DNA of 64,000 nt from CAZKAP01 sp964550895 (GCA_964550895.1 CAZKAP010000003.1:51464-115463); one strand, 5' to 3'. Counted from the stretch's first letter, positions 52,401 through 61,767 are shown. Program-made: numbers and translations. Notes: generated by a model not told the origin, from the letters alone.

Positions 52401-52546
52401 TGCGAACCATCGAGAGACTTTTTGTCTTCCATGAAACCTTCTACGGGCAGCTTCTCGGTGAACTCATCGGCTCTCAGCTGATCGACTACAGGATTCCCCT
52501 CCTGTAACTCTATATCCGCCTTCCAGTATTTTTTCTTTGATGCCAT
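49442..52546 (-). CDS. actB: alternative complex III subunit ActB (molybdopterin-oxidoreductase-like, iron-sulfur)
   Basis: A 1034-residue protein from ATG 52546. A Tat signal with lipobox is visible (TNRRDFLKYLGFSTAAATMAACEG). The N-terminal two thirds resemble a molybdopterin oxidoreductase without the usual cofactor. The C-terminal third is a ferredoxin-like part with CTGCGACVIACHAENN, CQHCNHAPCETVCPVAA, CIGTRYCANNCPYKVRRFNW and KCSFCIQ...CSTACSSGALVFG, enough for three [4Fe-4S] and one [3Fe-4S] cluster. This is the typical ActB. It sits in the periplasm with ActA and ActE. It follows actA by 11 bases. Confidence 0.95.
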   Translation of the reverse strand: MASKKKYWKADIELQEGNPVVDQLRADEFTEKLPVEGFMEDKKSLDGSQTNRRDFLKYLGFSTAAATMAACEGPVKKSIPYVVQPNELVPGVANYYATSIADGFDFANVLVKTREGRPIKIELNKMEGSLGAVNARVNASVLTLYDRYRLQRPMSGESPADWSMIDQAVTSKLSQLNVSGKKAVLLTRTYASPSMKRLIGEFNEAFPGVSHVVYDAVSEEAALSAFEEAYGERALADYDFSRADLIISFDADFLSDWQGGGYETGYAKNRVPRNGKMSRHIHLESNMSLTGSNADKRIPLKPAQIKIGLAKLFGKLNGSNIGGGVDSSIDGYVDRIAEEIKRAGTRAVVVCGIDDKDAQAVALAINKLIQSEAFDPQRPRYVRQGSSDAVNQLLSDMESGRVGLLLMDGVNPVYTLSEGVRFADALKQVDLSVSLSFAWDETAQSSTYAGAGSHYLESWGDLEIKKGHYSLVQPVIRELFDTRHMGDCLLTWMGSEGSYYEYVKKNWEENILGGAGWNKTLQDGLLVREVESATAEEQEGSLEAENPVASLAVSLRALVSTPNPDQSLILYSKVGMGDGQQANNPWLQEFPDPISRVSWDNYITVSKADAERLDIQNTYSDNGGMNGSYVSVRVDDQVLERVPVVVQPGQAQGTYGLSVGYGREAGLQEEMRTGVNAYRLYKNFSRVQEVTLEKVDGRHEFASVQLHKTLMGRGDIIKEATLNEYNTEDPSSWNPVPVVSLNHQEVPATSVDLWESFDRSIGHHFNLSIDLNACTGCGACVIACHAENNVPVVGKAEVRMSRDMHWLRIDRYYSSEETFAGDVERKESLEGLFGENGSLQGFRQMEDPAENPQVAFQPVMCQHCNHAPCETVCPVAATSHSRQGHNHMVYNRCIGTRYCANNCPYKVRRFNWFEYGKNDEFDFHMNNDLGRMVLNPDVTVRSRGVMEKCSFCIQNTQKAILDAKRDGREVRDEEFQTACSTACSSGALVFGDINDPESEVSKLKKNDRMYHLLEHVGTQPNVFYQVKVRNTDEA

Positions 52547-52557
52547 AAAATTTCTGC

Positions 52558-53940
52558 CTAATAGTGACACTTACCGCATTCAATACCACCCATCTGGGCG
52601 GCAGTAAGCGATTCTACACCGTACTTTTCCGAAAGTTGTTTGTGGATCTTATCGTAATACTCATTGTCGGCCAGCTGCACCTCGGTTTCCCGGTGGCAGT
52701 TGATACACCAGCCCATAGTGAGCGGTGAATACTGGTAGAGTATCTCCATTTCCTCCACTGGACCGTGGCAGGTCTGACATTCGATCTGACCGGCAACCAC
52801 GTGCTGGGAGTGGTTGAAGTAGGCGTAATCCGGCAAGTTGTGGATGCGCACCCATTCCACAGGCTGCGTTTCACCGGTATATTGCTGAGTATCCTCGTCC
52901 CATCCAACGGCCTTGTAGAGTTTCTTGATCTCTCCGGTGTAAAACTCGTTGGTGTACCCGTTGGCCAGATCCTCAGCCGAAGGCCCCTCGGGCGTACCCT
53001 TGTACTCGTAAATGGACTTGTGGCAATTCATGCAGACATTCAGAGACGGGATGCCCGAGTGCTTGGACTCCAAAGCTGAGGAGTGGCAGTACGTACACTC
53101 GATCTTATTGACCCCGGCATGAATACGATGCGAGTAGTGGATGGGCTGTACAGGAGCATAGCCCTGGTCGATGCCAATCTGCATCATGTATGCGTAAACA
53201 TAGTACGTTCCGATAAGCAGAAATGCCACCACAGAGACGAATACCAGAAACTGATTCTCCGCGAACGCCTGCCAGATGGGCTTACCTCTCGCCTTCTTAA
53301 CTTCCTCTAGATCGACCTGATTGGCAACGGCTATTCTTCTCAGGGTTGCGTTGACGGTCACCAGCATCACGACCAGCACCAGGAGAACGAAGGCCAGAAC
53401 ACCCAGTATCAATTCGTTGGAGATCCCGGAAGAGCCTGTATCCGAGGCCCCTTCCGTGGCGGCTACAGGGGTAACTGCCGGAGCGGGAGGGGGAGCGGCC
53501 GTGTAGGCCAGTATATTATCGATATCCTCGTCTGAAAGGGTCGGAAAGGCATTCATGGCCACCTGATTCCATTCGTTGTAAACCCGGTTGGCATAGTCGT
53601 CTCCCGAGGCGATCAGACCCGCAGAGTTGCGTATCCATTTATACAACCACTCCCGATCCAGCCCCTCATCCTCATAAAGACGCTGCTCCACGTTGGCCAG
53701 GGCAGGCCCTGTCATATTCCGATTCAGAGCGTGACAGGCCGCGCAGTTCTGATTGAACAGTGTCTTCCCTGCGGCCGGATCACCCCCCAGATCCTCTGCG
53801 GGGGCAGTTTCGGCTGCGGGATCCACTACGGCCTCCTCCTGAGCGGACAGGGTTGCTGGGAATACGAAAGAAATGAATAGGACAAACCTGTAAATGTAAC
53901 TGGAATAGCACAGACGAGGGAGGCGTGGCACCTTTCTCAT
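52558..53940 (-). CDS. actA: alternative complex III subunit ActA, multiheme cytochrome c
   Basis: A 460-residue protein from ATG 53940 with a signal peptide (YRFVLFISFVFPATLSAQ). Six CxxCH heme sites are present: CAACH near the start in a separate cytochrome c domain, then CTYCH, CMNCH, CQTCH, CINCH and CGKCH in the pentaheme part after a membrane anchor (FLVFVSVVAFLLIGTYYVYAY). A Pro/Ala linker (APPPAPAVTPVAAT) and another helix (LILGVLAFVLLVLVVMLVTV) lie between. An extra fused cytochrome c domain at the N-terminus is notable. It is the first gene of the operon; the start was chosen for the signal peptide. Confidence 0.94.
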   Translation of the reverse strand: MRKVPRLPRLCYSSYIYRFVLFISFVFPATLSAQEEAVVDPAAETAPAEDLGGDPAAGKTLFNQNCAACHALNRNMTGPALANVEQRLYEDEGLDREWLYKWIRNSAGLIASGDDYANRVYNEWNQVAMNAFPTLSDEDIDNILAYTAAPPPAPAVTPVAATEGASDTGSSGISNELILGVLAFVLLVLVVMLVTVNATLRRIAVANQVDLEEVKKARGKPIWQAFAENQFLVFVSVVAFLLIGTYYVYAYMMQIGIDQGYAPVQPIHYSHRIHAGVNKIECTYCHSSALESKHSGIPSLNVCMNCHKSIYEYKGTPEGPSAEDLANGYTNEFYTGEIKKLYKAVGWDEDTQQYTGETQPVEWVRIHNLPDYAYFNHSQHVVAGQIECQTCHGPVEEMEILYQYSPLTMGWCINCHRETEVQLADNEYYDKIHKQLSEKYGVESLTAAQMGGIECGKCHY

Positions 53941-54172
53941 ATTTCTCTTGGTTTCTGGTATGTCGGGGGCTAAAAAATCGAGAACTCCAACAAATATCGA
54001 GCCTGACACCTCCCGAATTGGCAACAAAAATAAGCCAAGGCCGTATAACTTGAAACGTTAACGAATTGATAATAACAATTTATAACCGGTCTAAATAGGA
54101 TAATTCTATTTTGTTTAACTTCCAATTAATCAAAACTTTACGATATTTGATCACACAAGAATTTCGACTCAA

Positions 54173-54535
54173 ATGAAAGTTCTCTATATCACTGGAACCC
54201 TAGTATTTACCACTTTCCTAATCCGGTCTCAGGAAGGTGTAATCCAAATCCAGCAAGACCCCGTCTTAAACGAATTGATCGAGCTATATAAGGACGCCCG
54301 AACGCAGAATTCATACTACCAAATACAACTCGGTTTCGGATCTCTCGAAATGGCAAGAAAGCTTCAGGCAGATGCAGCAGCGGTTTTTCCACAATGGCCC
54401 CCGCGGCTGGAATTCGAACACACCACCTACAGAGTTCGCATTGGGCAGTTCTACAACATACTGGATGCAGAGCGAAACTTCCGCATGGTGCGCCAGCAGT
54501 TTCCCCAGGCCATACTCCTTCGTCCGGAGGAATAA
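54173..54535 (+). CDS. SPOR-domain secreted protein
   Basis: A 120-residue protein. A signal peptide (VLYITGTLVFTTFLIRSQ) is followed by a short linker and a C-terminal SPOR domain (YYQIQLGFGSLEMARKLQADA, then YRVRIGQFYNILDAERNFRMVR). SPOR domains bind denuded peptidoglycan at septa. It is transcribed away from actA, so the about 230 bases between them hold divergent promoters. It converges with infB. No conserved neighbour suggests a specific task. Confidence 0.88.
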   Translation: MKVLYITGTLVFTTFLIRSQEGVIQIQQDPVLNELIELYKDARTQNSYYQIQLGFGSLEMARKLQADAAAVFPQWPPRLEFEHTTYRVRIGQFYNILDAERNFRMVRQQFPQAILLRPEE

Positions 54536-54627
54536 TTCCTGTTGAGGATAAGTCAGACCCCGGATTTTCCGGTATCGTACAGCTCAAGAAGTGATACGGC
54601 CTTCGCTGACCGGAGCCGGGCTTCTCG

Positions 54628-57309
54628 CTAAAGGGTCTTGCGCACGGCCACTTCCTGGAAGGCCTCGACGGTATCCTCTACCCTGATGTCGTTGTAATTC
54701 TTGATCTGGAGTCCGCAATCGTAGCCTTTGGACACTTCCTTGACATCGTCCTTGAAACGCTTCAGAGAAGCGAGTTCACCCGTGAAGATGACCACGCCGT
54801 CCCGGATCAGGCGGATACGGGAATTCCGGAATATCTTTCCGTCCGTTACCATACAACCTGCAATGGTACCAATCTTGGATATCTTGAATGTTTCCCTGAT
54901 CTCTGCGGTTCCGGTGACCTCCTCCTTCATTTCCGGAGAAAGCATACCCTCCATGGCGTCTTTCAGGTCGTTGATGGCGTCATAAATGATGGAATAGGTC
55001 CGAATATCGATTTCCTCGCGTTCGGCAACGGCTCTTGCGTTGCCCATAGGACGGACATTGAATCCAATAATGATAGCCTCCGATGCGCTGGCGAGCATTA
55101 CGTCGTTTTCCGTAATCGCACCGACTCCTTTGTGGATCACATTGACCTGTATCTCGTCCGTGGACAATTTCTGGAAGGAGTCGGTCAATGCCTCTACGGA
55201 ACCATCCACATCACCGCGCAGGATGATATTGAGTTCTTTGAATTCACCCAGGGCGATTCGCCTTCCGATTTCATCCAGAGTGATATGACGCTGGGCCCGA
55301 ACACTCTGTTCCCGTTGAAGCTGTGAACGCTTGGCCGCGATCTGCTTGGCATCCCGTTCGTCCTCCATAACCACGAAACGGTCTCCCGCCTGAGGGGATC
55401 CGTCCAGGCCCAGTATAATAATCGGTGTGGCAGGACCTACCTCTTGAACGTTCTTACCTCGCTCGTCCTGCATGGCCTTGATCTTTCCGCTGCAGGTACC
55501 GGCCAGCACGTAATCTCCTATTTTGAGTGTACCGGATTGAACCAGTATGGTGGAGACGTAGCCCCTTCCCTTATCCAGGGAAGCCTCGACTACGGTGCCC
55601 GTTGCCAGCCTCTCGGGATTGGATTTAAGTTCGAGCAATTCCGCCTCCAGCAGAACCTTCTCCAGGAGCTCTTTCACCCCCTGACCGTTCTTGGCCGAAA
55701 TATCATGAGACTGGATCTTGCCCCCCCAATCTTCCACCAGGAGGTTCATGGCAGCCAGCCCTTCCTTGATTTTGTCCGGATTGGCGGTGGGACGGTCGAT
55801 CTTATTGATGGCGAATACAATGGGTACGTTGGCAGCCTGGGCATGGCTGATCGCCTCCTTGGTCTGAGGCATGATGTCGTCATCTGCCGCGATCACTATG
55901 ATGGCTATATCCGTTACCTGGGCTCCTCGTGCGCGCATGGCGGTAAAGGCCTCGTGCCCCGGTGTATCCAGGAAAGTAATGCGCTGACCGCTGTCCAACA
56001 TCACCGAGTATGCCCCGATGTGCTGGGTAATGCCCCCGCTTTCTCCCGCTATAACATTCTCTTTCCTGATGTAGTCCAAAAGGGAAGTCTTTCCGTGGTC
56101 CACGTGACCCATTACGGTCACGATGGGAGCCCGCGGCTTCAGGTCTTCCGCATTGTCTTCGACTTCCTCTATGGCTTCCTCCATCTCCGTCTTGACGAAT
56201 TCGACCTCATAGCCAAATTCTTCCGCCACTATGGAGAGCGTTTCCGCATCGAGTCGCTGATTCAGCGTTACCATAATACCCAGGGCCATACAGGCCGATA
56301 TGATTTCTGTAGTAGAAACATCCATCATCGTGGCCACCTCATTCACGGTAACGAATTCGGTGACTTTAAGGACTTTGCTATCCAGTTCCTGTTGCTCCAG
56401 ATCCCGCTCGGTCTGCTGGCGATGCTGATCTCTTTTCTCCCTTCGATACTTGGCGCCCTTTCCTCGGCTGGTCTTACCCTGCAATTTCTCCAGGGTTTCC
56501 CGCACCTGCTTTTGCACTTCCTCCTCGGTGGGCTCCACACGAGGCTCGTTGGTACGGCCGCGATTACCCGCCGGTTTCCGTCCACGACCCCCTCCGGGGC
56601 CCGAATCGGAAACGATGCGCTTCCTTCTCTTCTTCCTATCGGGCCCGTCGTCTTTTTTGGTGGAATCCTCCTTTTTCTTCTTGGGTCGCTCGAACTTGGA
56701 CAAATCAATCTTGTCCCCCGTAATCTTGGGGCCGGTGAGCTTCTTGTAATTGGTGGTTATCGACTGAGGCTCATCAGGTGCAGCCTCGGCACTTTTCTCC
56801 GGCGCCTTCTCGGGCGGAGCCTCCTTTTCCACCTCCTGGGCTGGCGGGGGATCCACAGAGGCAGAAGGAGCTTCTTCCTTGGCCGGAATGGGTTCCGTAT
56901 CGGGTTTCGCAACAGGAGACTGGGTTTCTTTCCTTGACTTATCACCATCCAGATCGATTTTCCCAACGGTTTTGGGGCCGGCCAGGTTGGCCTTAGCCTT
57001 TATCGTTTCTTCGCTGGCCTGACGACGTTCGCGCGCGAGACGTTTTTCCTCAAGCTCCTGTTCGATCTGTATCCTCAGGGCCTCCTTCTCCTTTCGCTTC
57101 TCTTCCCCTACTTCAACCGAGGCTACCTTCTTGCTCTTGTCTGTCTGGAATTCGTCCAACAATACCTGGTACACCTCGCCGGTAATCTTGGTAGTCGGCC
57201 GCGCCTCCACCTCGAATCCCTTGGTATGCAAGTAGTCCACAGCACGGTCCAGGGAAATGTTTAATTCCCTGAGTACCTTATTTAATCGTATGGTTGGGTT
57301 ACCCGACAT
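54628..57309 (-). CDS. infB: translation initiation factor IF-2
   Basis: An 893-residue GTPase. The N-terminal IF2N helix bundle (RLNKVLRELNISLDRAVDYLHTKG) is followed by a long charged linker rich in Lys, Glu and Pro. The G domain has GHVDHGKTSLLD, DTPGHEAF and NKID. Domains II and III (GDVDGSVEALTDSF) and the C-terminal beta barrel (VTGTAEIRETFKIS) complete it. It delivers initiator tRNA to the ribosome. It follows nusA by 39 bases in the rimP-nusA-infB order. Confidence 0.98.
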   Translation of the reverse strand: MSGNPTIRLNKVLRELNISLDRAVDYLHTKGFEVEARPTTKITGEVYQVLLDEFQTDKSKKVASVEVGEEKRKEKEALRIQIEQELEEKRLARERRQASEETIKAKANLAGPKTVGKIDLDGDKSRKETQSPVAKPDTEPIPAKEEAPSASVDPPPAQEVEKEAPPEKAPEKSAEAAPDEPQSITTNYKKLTGPKITGDKIDLSKFERPKKKKEDSTKKDDGPDRKKRRKRIVSDSGPGGGRGRKPAGNRGRTNEPRVEPTEEEVQKQVRETLEKLQGKTSRGKGAKYRREKRDQHRQQTERDLEQQELDSKVLKVTEFVTVNEVATMMDVSTTEIISACMALGIMVTLNQRLDAETLSIVAEEFGYEVEFVKTEMEEAIEEVEDNAEDLKPRAPIVTVMGHVDHGKTSLLDYIRKENVIAGESGGITQHIGAYSVMLDSGQRITFLDTPGHEAFTAMRARGAQVTDIAIIVIAADDDIMPQTKEAISHAQAANVPIVFAINKIDRPTANPDKIKEGLAAMNLLVEDWGGKIQSHDISAKNGQGVKELLEKVLLEAELLELKSNPERLATGTVVEASLDKGRGYVSTILVQSGTLKIGDYVLAGTCSGKIKAMQDERGKNVQEVGPATPIIILGLDGSPQAGDRFVVMEDERDAKQIAAKRSQLQREQSVRAQRHITLDEIGRRIALGEFKELNIILRGDVDGSVEALTDSFQKLSTDEIQVNVIHKGVGAITENDVMLASASEAIIIGFNVRPMGNARAVAEREEIDIRTYSIIYDAINDLKDAMEGMLSPEMKEEVTGTAEIRETFKISKIGTIAGCMVTDGKIFRNSRIRLIRDGVVIFTGELASLKRFKDDVKEVSKGYDCGLQIKNYNDIRVEDTVEAFQEVAVRKTL

Positions 57310-57348
57310 ATATTACTTTCTGCTCCTTAAATTCGCTGCAAATATAGA

Positions 57349-58581
57349 TTAATCTTCAAACTCCGCTTTGAGGATTTTCAAGACTTCGTCTACGGTTTCC
57401 TCCTCTAAATCAGTACGTTTAATCAGATCTTCCTTCTCGAGTTCGAGTACGCTCCGGGCCGTATCCAGGCCGATTTTGTGAAACTCATCGATGATCCACT
57501 TATCGATCTCATCCGAGAATTCACTCAGTTCTACGTCCTCTTCCACGCCTTCCCTAAACACATCTATCTCATATCCAGTGAGTTGCCCAGCAAGGCGAAT
57601 GTTGTGCCCCCCACGACCGATAGCCTTGGAGACCTCTTCGGGCTTCAGATATACCTGAGCCGTCATCTTCTCGTCATTGAGCTTCACCGAAGAAACCCGG
57701 GCCGGGCTCAGCGCACGGGTAACCATGAGCTGGGGATTATTCGTCCAGTTAATCACATCGATGTTCTCATTTCCGAGTTCGCGGACGATGCCGTGGATAC
57801 GGGAGCCTTTCATCCCCACACAGGCCCCGACAGGATCGATGCGATCGTCGTAGGAATCCACGGCTACCTTCGCCTTCTCTCCAGGGATACGGACCGCCTT
57901 CTTGATCGTGATCAGCCCGTCGAATACCTCGGGGATTTCCTGAAAAAACAATTGCTCCAGAAACTTGGGCGATGTCCTTGACATGATAATGGAGGGCTTA
58001 GTACCCTTGAGTTCCACTCTTTCAATGATACCGCGTACGTTGTCTCCCTTGCGGAAAAAATCCGACGGAATCTGGTGCTCCTTGGGCAGTATGATTTCGT
58101 TGCCTTCATCGTCGAGCAGAATCACCGCCTTGTGGCGCACGTGATGCACCTCCGCATTGTAAATCTCTCCCTCCAGGTCTTTGAATTGCTTGTAGAGGGT
58201 AGTGCTGTCGTGCTCGCTGATCTTGGCGATCAGATTCTGGCGTAGGGCCAGTATGGATCGCCTCCCGAGATCGATCAGCTTGACCTCCTCGGAAACGTCT
58301 TCCCCCACTTCGAAGTCGGGCTCGATCTTTCGGGCATCGGAGAGCGAAATCTCCTCGTTGGGCTCCTCCACCTCCCCGTCTTCAACTACCACCCGATTCC
58401 TCCAGATCTCCAGGTCACCCTTATCCGGGTTAATGATGATGTCAAAGTTATCATCGGAACCGAATTTCTTCTTCAGGGCATTTCTGAATACTTCTTCCAG
58501 GATCGCCATCAGCGTCACCCGGTCGATGAATTTGTCGTCCTTGAACTCGGAAAACGACTCTATGAGCGCCAGATTCTCCAT
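57349..58581 (-). CDS. nusA: transcription termination/antitermination factor NusA
   Basis: A 410-residue NusA. The N-terminal domain (ALIESFSEFKDDKFIDRVTLMAILEEVF) is followed by an S1 domain (GEIYNAEVHHVRHKAVIL), KH1 (RIDPVGACVGMKGSRIHGIVREL) and KH2 (AIGRGGHNIRLAGQLTGY). The C-terminal acidic part is short, as in other Bacteroidota. It binds RNA polymerase and modulates pausing. It lies 7 bases after rimP. Confidence 0.98.
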   Translation of the reverse strand: MENLALIESFSEFKDDKFIDRVTLMAILEEVFRNALKKKFGSDDNFDIIINPDKGDLEIWRNRVVVEDGEVEEPNEEISLSDARKIEPDFEVGEDVSEEVKLIDLGRRSILALRQNLIAKISEHDSTTLYKQFKDLEGEIYNAEVHHVRHKAVILLDDEGNEIILPKEHQIPSDFFRKGDNVRGIIERVELKGTKPSIIMSRTSPKFLEQLFFQEIPEVFDGLITIKKAVRIPGEKAKVAVDSYDDRIDPVGACVGMKGSRIHGIVRELGNENIDVINWTNNPQLMVTRALSPARVSSVKLNDEKMTAQVYLKPEEVSKAIGRGGHNIRLAGQLTGYEIDVFREGVEEDVELSEFSDEIDKWIIDEFHKIGLDTARSVLELEKEDLIKRTDLEEETVDEVLKILKAEFED

Positions 58582-58588
58582 GGTTCGA

Positions 58589-59056
58589 TTAGAATTTTAA
58601 AATAACTGTTGCCATTTCTATCTCCGTAAAATCAATGTCTTTCTCTTTCGTTACCGTAACCTTTCCCTTGCCTACCGGCTTGGGTTCCCGGGCTTTCCAG
58701 GTCAGATGAATGCCCTGTTTGCGAACCTCGTTCAGCGTGGCCTCTACCTCTTCTCCATCCTTCGTCCTTACCTTGAGTTTTCTTCCAATGTGCTTTCCGT
58801 ATTGACGGGGCATGGTAAGCGGGGTCGAAGCTCCCGCAGAACTTACCTCCAGTGAAAAGTCCTGATCTTCCCGATCGAGCTGATGTTCGATGCTTCGGCT
58901 TATGGATATACAGTCGTCCAGATTCACTCCCTTATCCCCGTCCAGTACGATCCGTATCTGATGGGATGGGGTTATATGCCATTCGATCAGGAATAAATCC
59001 GGGCGATCTTCCAGCGCGGCCCCGAGTAGGCTCCGCACCTGCTCTTCCAACATCAA
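58589..59056 (-). CDS. rimP: ribosome maturation factor RimP
   Basis: A 155-residue protein of normal length. The N-terminal domain contains IRIVLDGDKGVNLDDCISISRSIEHQLD and LEVSSAGASTPLTMPRQYGKHIGRKLKV, and the C-terminal SH3-like domain follows. It helps 30S subunit maturation. It is the first gene of the rimP-nusA-infB operon. A terminator for the upstream MFS gene lies just before it. Confidence 0.96.
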   Translation of the reverse strand: MMLEEQVRSLLGAALEDRPDLFLIEWHITPSHQIRIVLDGDKGVNLDDCISISRSIEHQLDREDQDFSLEVSSAGASTPLTMPRQYGKHIGRKLKVRTKDGEEVEATLNEVRKQGIHLTWKAREPKPVGKGKVTVTKEKDIDFTEIEMATVILKF

Positions 59057-59065
59057 ATTTCAGTA

Positions 59066-59092
59066 TTAAAAGAGGGGACTCGTGGTCCCCTC
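59066..59092 (-). terminator. terminator between the MFS gene and rimP
   Basis: On the minus strand GAGGGGAC-CACGA-GTCCCCTC forms a perfect 8-pair stem followed by TTTTA. It is 74 bases after the MFS stop and 10 bases upstream of the rimP start, so any rimP promoter must overlap or lie inside this structure or upstream of it. Confidence 0.75.
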
Positions 59093-59165
59093 GTGAATAG
59101 TTCTATCCGTTCAGAAGCGCAAAGGTATAATATTTCTTAAACAAATGAAATACATCTTGTTTGCA

Positions 59166-60725
59166 TCAGGAAGCATGTAACTCGCCTTCCTCCTGTATGT
59201 GGACGTCGGTGTCGTCATCTACCCTTAGAGTGAGCAACCCCGACAGGATCATGGAGGCCCCTCCGGTAATAAGTACGTAGACCGTCTCACCGCCGAAAAA
59301 CTGATTGACCAGGAAACCCAGAATGGAGGCCGCGACCATCTGTGGGATCACGATAAAGAAGTTGAACACCCCCATGTAGTACCCCATCTTCTGAGCCGGC
59401 AAGGCCCCGGTGAGCATGGCATAAGGGATCGATAGCACACTGGCCCAGGCCACTCCCACCCCCACCATGGAAAGGATAAGAAGGTTGGGGTCTTTGATAA
59501 CATATACAGATGCCAGACCCAATCCGCCCAGGAACAGGGCAATCAGGTGGGTCATTTTTCTTCCCACTTTTTTGGCCATCAGCGGTATGGTAAAGGCAAC
59601 CAGGGCGGCTACCCCGTTGTAAACCGCAAAGAGGATGCCCACCCAGTTGGCTGCCTCGTTGTAGAGCTCCGAGGTCGTATCTCCGGTACCGTAGACGTGA
59701 TTCGCCACCGCGGAGGTGCTGTAGATCCACATGGAGAAGAGACCGAACCAGGAGAAGAACTGCACCCAGGCCAGCTGCTTCATGGTTTTGGGCATCATGA
59801 GCAAATCGGTCATGATAATCACGAAACCGGTTCGCCCCTTTATCCTTCTCACCACAGAGGCGAGCACGAAAAGTACCCCTACCACGGCCAGCCCAACGGA
59901 TACTACATAGAGCTCCTTTTTGAGGTTCGCCTGACTGAGATAGGTCGTGGACAAGGCTCCCAGGATAAAGAGGCCCAGTCCGAAATTCTGCAGTCGAGAA
60001 ATCCTTCGGGCATTCTCTTCCGGACTCAGGTGCACCGGCCCGCTATCGTGGGCCTCCTCGAAGGATGTCAGCTCTTCAGGGCTGTACTCACGGGATTTGA
60101 AAACGGTCCACAATACGGCGGTGAGAAAGACGAAGGCCCCGAAGTAAAAGGACCACTTGACCGACTCGGGTACGATCCCCTCCGGGGCTGTTTTCTCCAT
60201 ACCCAGCCCATTGGTGAGTACATAGGGCAACAGGGAGCCCACCACTGCACCTACTCCAATAAAAAAACTCTGCATGGAAAAACCCAGGGTACGCTGATCG
60301 GCGGGAAGATTATCCCCCACAAAGGCCCGGAAGGGCTCCATGGAAACGTTGATCGACGCGTCCATAATCCAGAGCATGCCGGCTGCCACCCAGAGCGCAG
60401 GAGAGTTGGGCATGATCATAAGGGCGATCGAGGCGAATATGGCTCCGACCAAAAAGTAGGGCCGTCTCCTGCCCAGACGGGTCCAGGTACGGTCGCTGAA
60501 ATATCCGATAATGGGCTGCACCACCAGACCGGTCACGGGTGCGGCTATCCAAAGGATGGGAATGTCCTCCACTTCTGCACCCAGCGTCTCGAATATCCGG
60601 GAGGTGTTGGCATTCTGTAGGGCAAACCCGAACTGTATGCCCAGGAATCCGAAACTCATGTTCCAGATCTCCCAGAAGCTCAATTTCTTTTTACGCGGGC
60701 GTCCCGCCGCCATAGTGGTATCCAT
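59166..60725 (-). CDS. MFS transporter, SLC45/sugar-type
   Basis: A 519-residue transporter with about twelve helices. The conserved motif after helix 2, GYFSDRTWTRLGRRRPYFLVG, is typical of SLC45-like and glycoside-type sugar transporters; in Bacteroidota such proteins often accompany maltodextrin use. No polysaccharide-use genes flank it here. Residues 1-150 are about 92 percent identical to the truncated frame at 61768-62241, and the upstream DNA of both is also similar, so the pair arose by duplication. A terminator follows at 59066-59092. Confidence 0.92.
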   Translation of the reverse strand: MDTTMAAGRPRKKKLSFWEIWNMSFGFLGIQFGFALQNANTSRIFETLGAEVEDIPILWIAAPVTGLVVQPIIGYFSDRTWTRLGRRRPYFLVGAIFASIALMIMPNSPALWVAAGMLWIMDASINVSMEPFRAFVGDNLPADQRTLGFSMQSFFIGVGAVVGSLLPYVLTNGLGMEKTAPEGIVPESVKWSFYFGAFVFLTAVLWTVFKSREYSPEELTSFEEAHDSGPVHLSPEENARRISRLQNFGLGLFILGALSTTYLSQANLKKELYVVSVGLAVVGVLFVLASVVRRIKGRTGFVIIMTDLLMMPKTMKQLAWVQFFSWFGLFSMWIYSTSAVANHVYGTGDTTSELYNEAANWVGILFAVYNGVAALVAFTIPLMAKKVGRKMTHLIALFLGGLGLASVYVIKDPNLLILSMVGVGVAWASVLSIPYAMLTGALPAQKMGYYMGVFNFFIVIPQMVAASILGFLVNQFFGGETVYVLITGGASMILSGLLTLRVDDDTDVHIQEEGELHAS

Positions 60726-60939
60726 AGGTCAGGTGATTGAGAATTTCCCGGTTAATTTAGACAAACATTGCGAAATCATTAAAGGGTAATTCGGCTATTC
60801 CCTGGAAAAGCAGGATTTCAGGCGCGGACATCTTACCGATCCATCCCGGCAGATCGGTCGATCCGCGACTCACCCAAAACGAATTCTAAGCCGGCTGAAC
60901 CGACATTCTACTGCCCCTTGGATACAGGAGGGTCTTTAG

Positions 60940-61746
60940 CTAGGGGGCCTGAATAGCTTCCCTAATCGCCTCTTCGAGCCCGTAAACTGCATCCAGTCGC
61001 CTATCCACGGCTTGCCGGGCATTAAAGGCCCGGCCCAGGTCGCCAATCAAATAGCTTTCGTATGGGTTGTCCTCCATCAGTTCGCGGAAATTCTCGGAGA
61101 TTTCCCGGGTATCTTTAAGTGTTTTCAGCAGTTCGTAGAACCCGGCGTTCTGGTCCTCTCCCCAGGTAAGTACTTCGGTCTTTATATCCTGGCCGAAATA
61201 GGAATTGGTAACCGGTGCCATGAGGGGCTCAAACACTTCCTCTATAAGTTGGTCCTGGGCCTGATAGATTCGCCTCAACTCCTCATAATCCGCATAGTAC
61301 TGGATCAGGGATTGCAGCAGATCCTTCTGGGTAAAACCGGAAAAAGCACCGGCAGATTTCGCGGCATCAAAAGATGAACCGTAGGATATGGGAATAGGCC
61401 CATAGTACAGAGGCTCGGAATGCATCCTGAATTCGACCCCGCTTACGGGCAGATCGGGATTGCGCACTCTGCCGAGCAACCAGCTGGCATTTTCGATCCT
61501 GTTTTCCTGATAGAGTTTCATCCTTAGCAACTCGTTGCGGTCCTTTTCCAGGTCGTCCAGTACATCCTTATAAAAAACCCTTTCCGCCCTGAGTTCCCCA
61601 ACACGGGTGTTCCAGTTGTTGATCTGAAGAGCGAGCAGTATCCCGATAACCACCAAAACGATCTCGCCCAGGGCATACGCCAGGTAGCTGCTTAATTTGC
61701 CCCGTTCAAGGAGTGAACTCCGGATAGTGCGGAAGAAACGAAACAT
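60940..61746 (-). CDS. DUF6090-family membrane-anchored protein
   Basis: A 268-residue protein. The N-terminus MFRFFRTIRSSLLERGKLSSYLAYALGEIVLVVIGILLALQINNWN is the hallmark of a family common in Flavobacteriia (DUF6090). One membrane helix is followed by a long helical periplasmic or cytoplasmic part. Function unknown. It starts 21 bases downstream of the truncated MFS copy and separates the two MFS copies, so it probably came in with, or after, the duplication. Confidence 0.85.
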   Translation of the reverse strand: MFRFFRTIRSSLLERGKLSSYLAYALGEIVLVVIGILLALQINNWNTRVGELRAERVFYKDVLDDLEKDRNELLRMKLYQENRIENASWLLGRVRNPDLPVSGVEFRMHSEPLYYGPIPISYGSSFDAAKSAGAFSGFTQKDLLQSLIQYYADYEELRRIYQAQDQLIEEVFEPLMAPVTNSYFGQDIKTEVLTWGEDQNAGFYELLKTLKDTREISENFRELMEDNPYESYLIGDLGRAFNARQAVDRRLDAVYGLEEAIREAIQAP

Positions 61747-61767
61747 AGGATGAACGCTTTACATGAG

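Noticed and set aside
55444..56937. Open frame of 497 codons on the plus strand
   Set aside because: It is antisense to infB, which covers the region with GTPase motifs.
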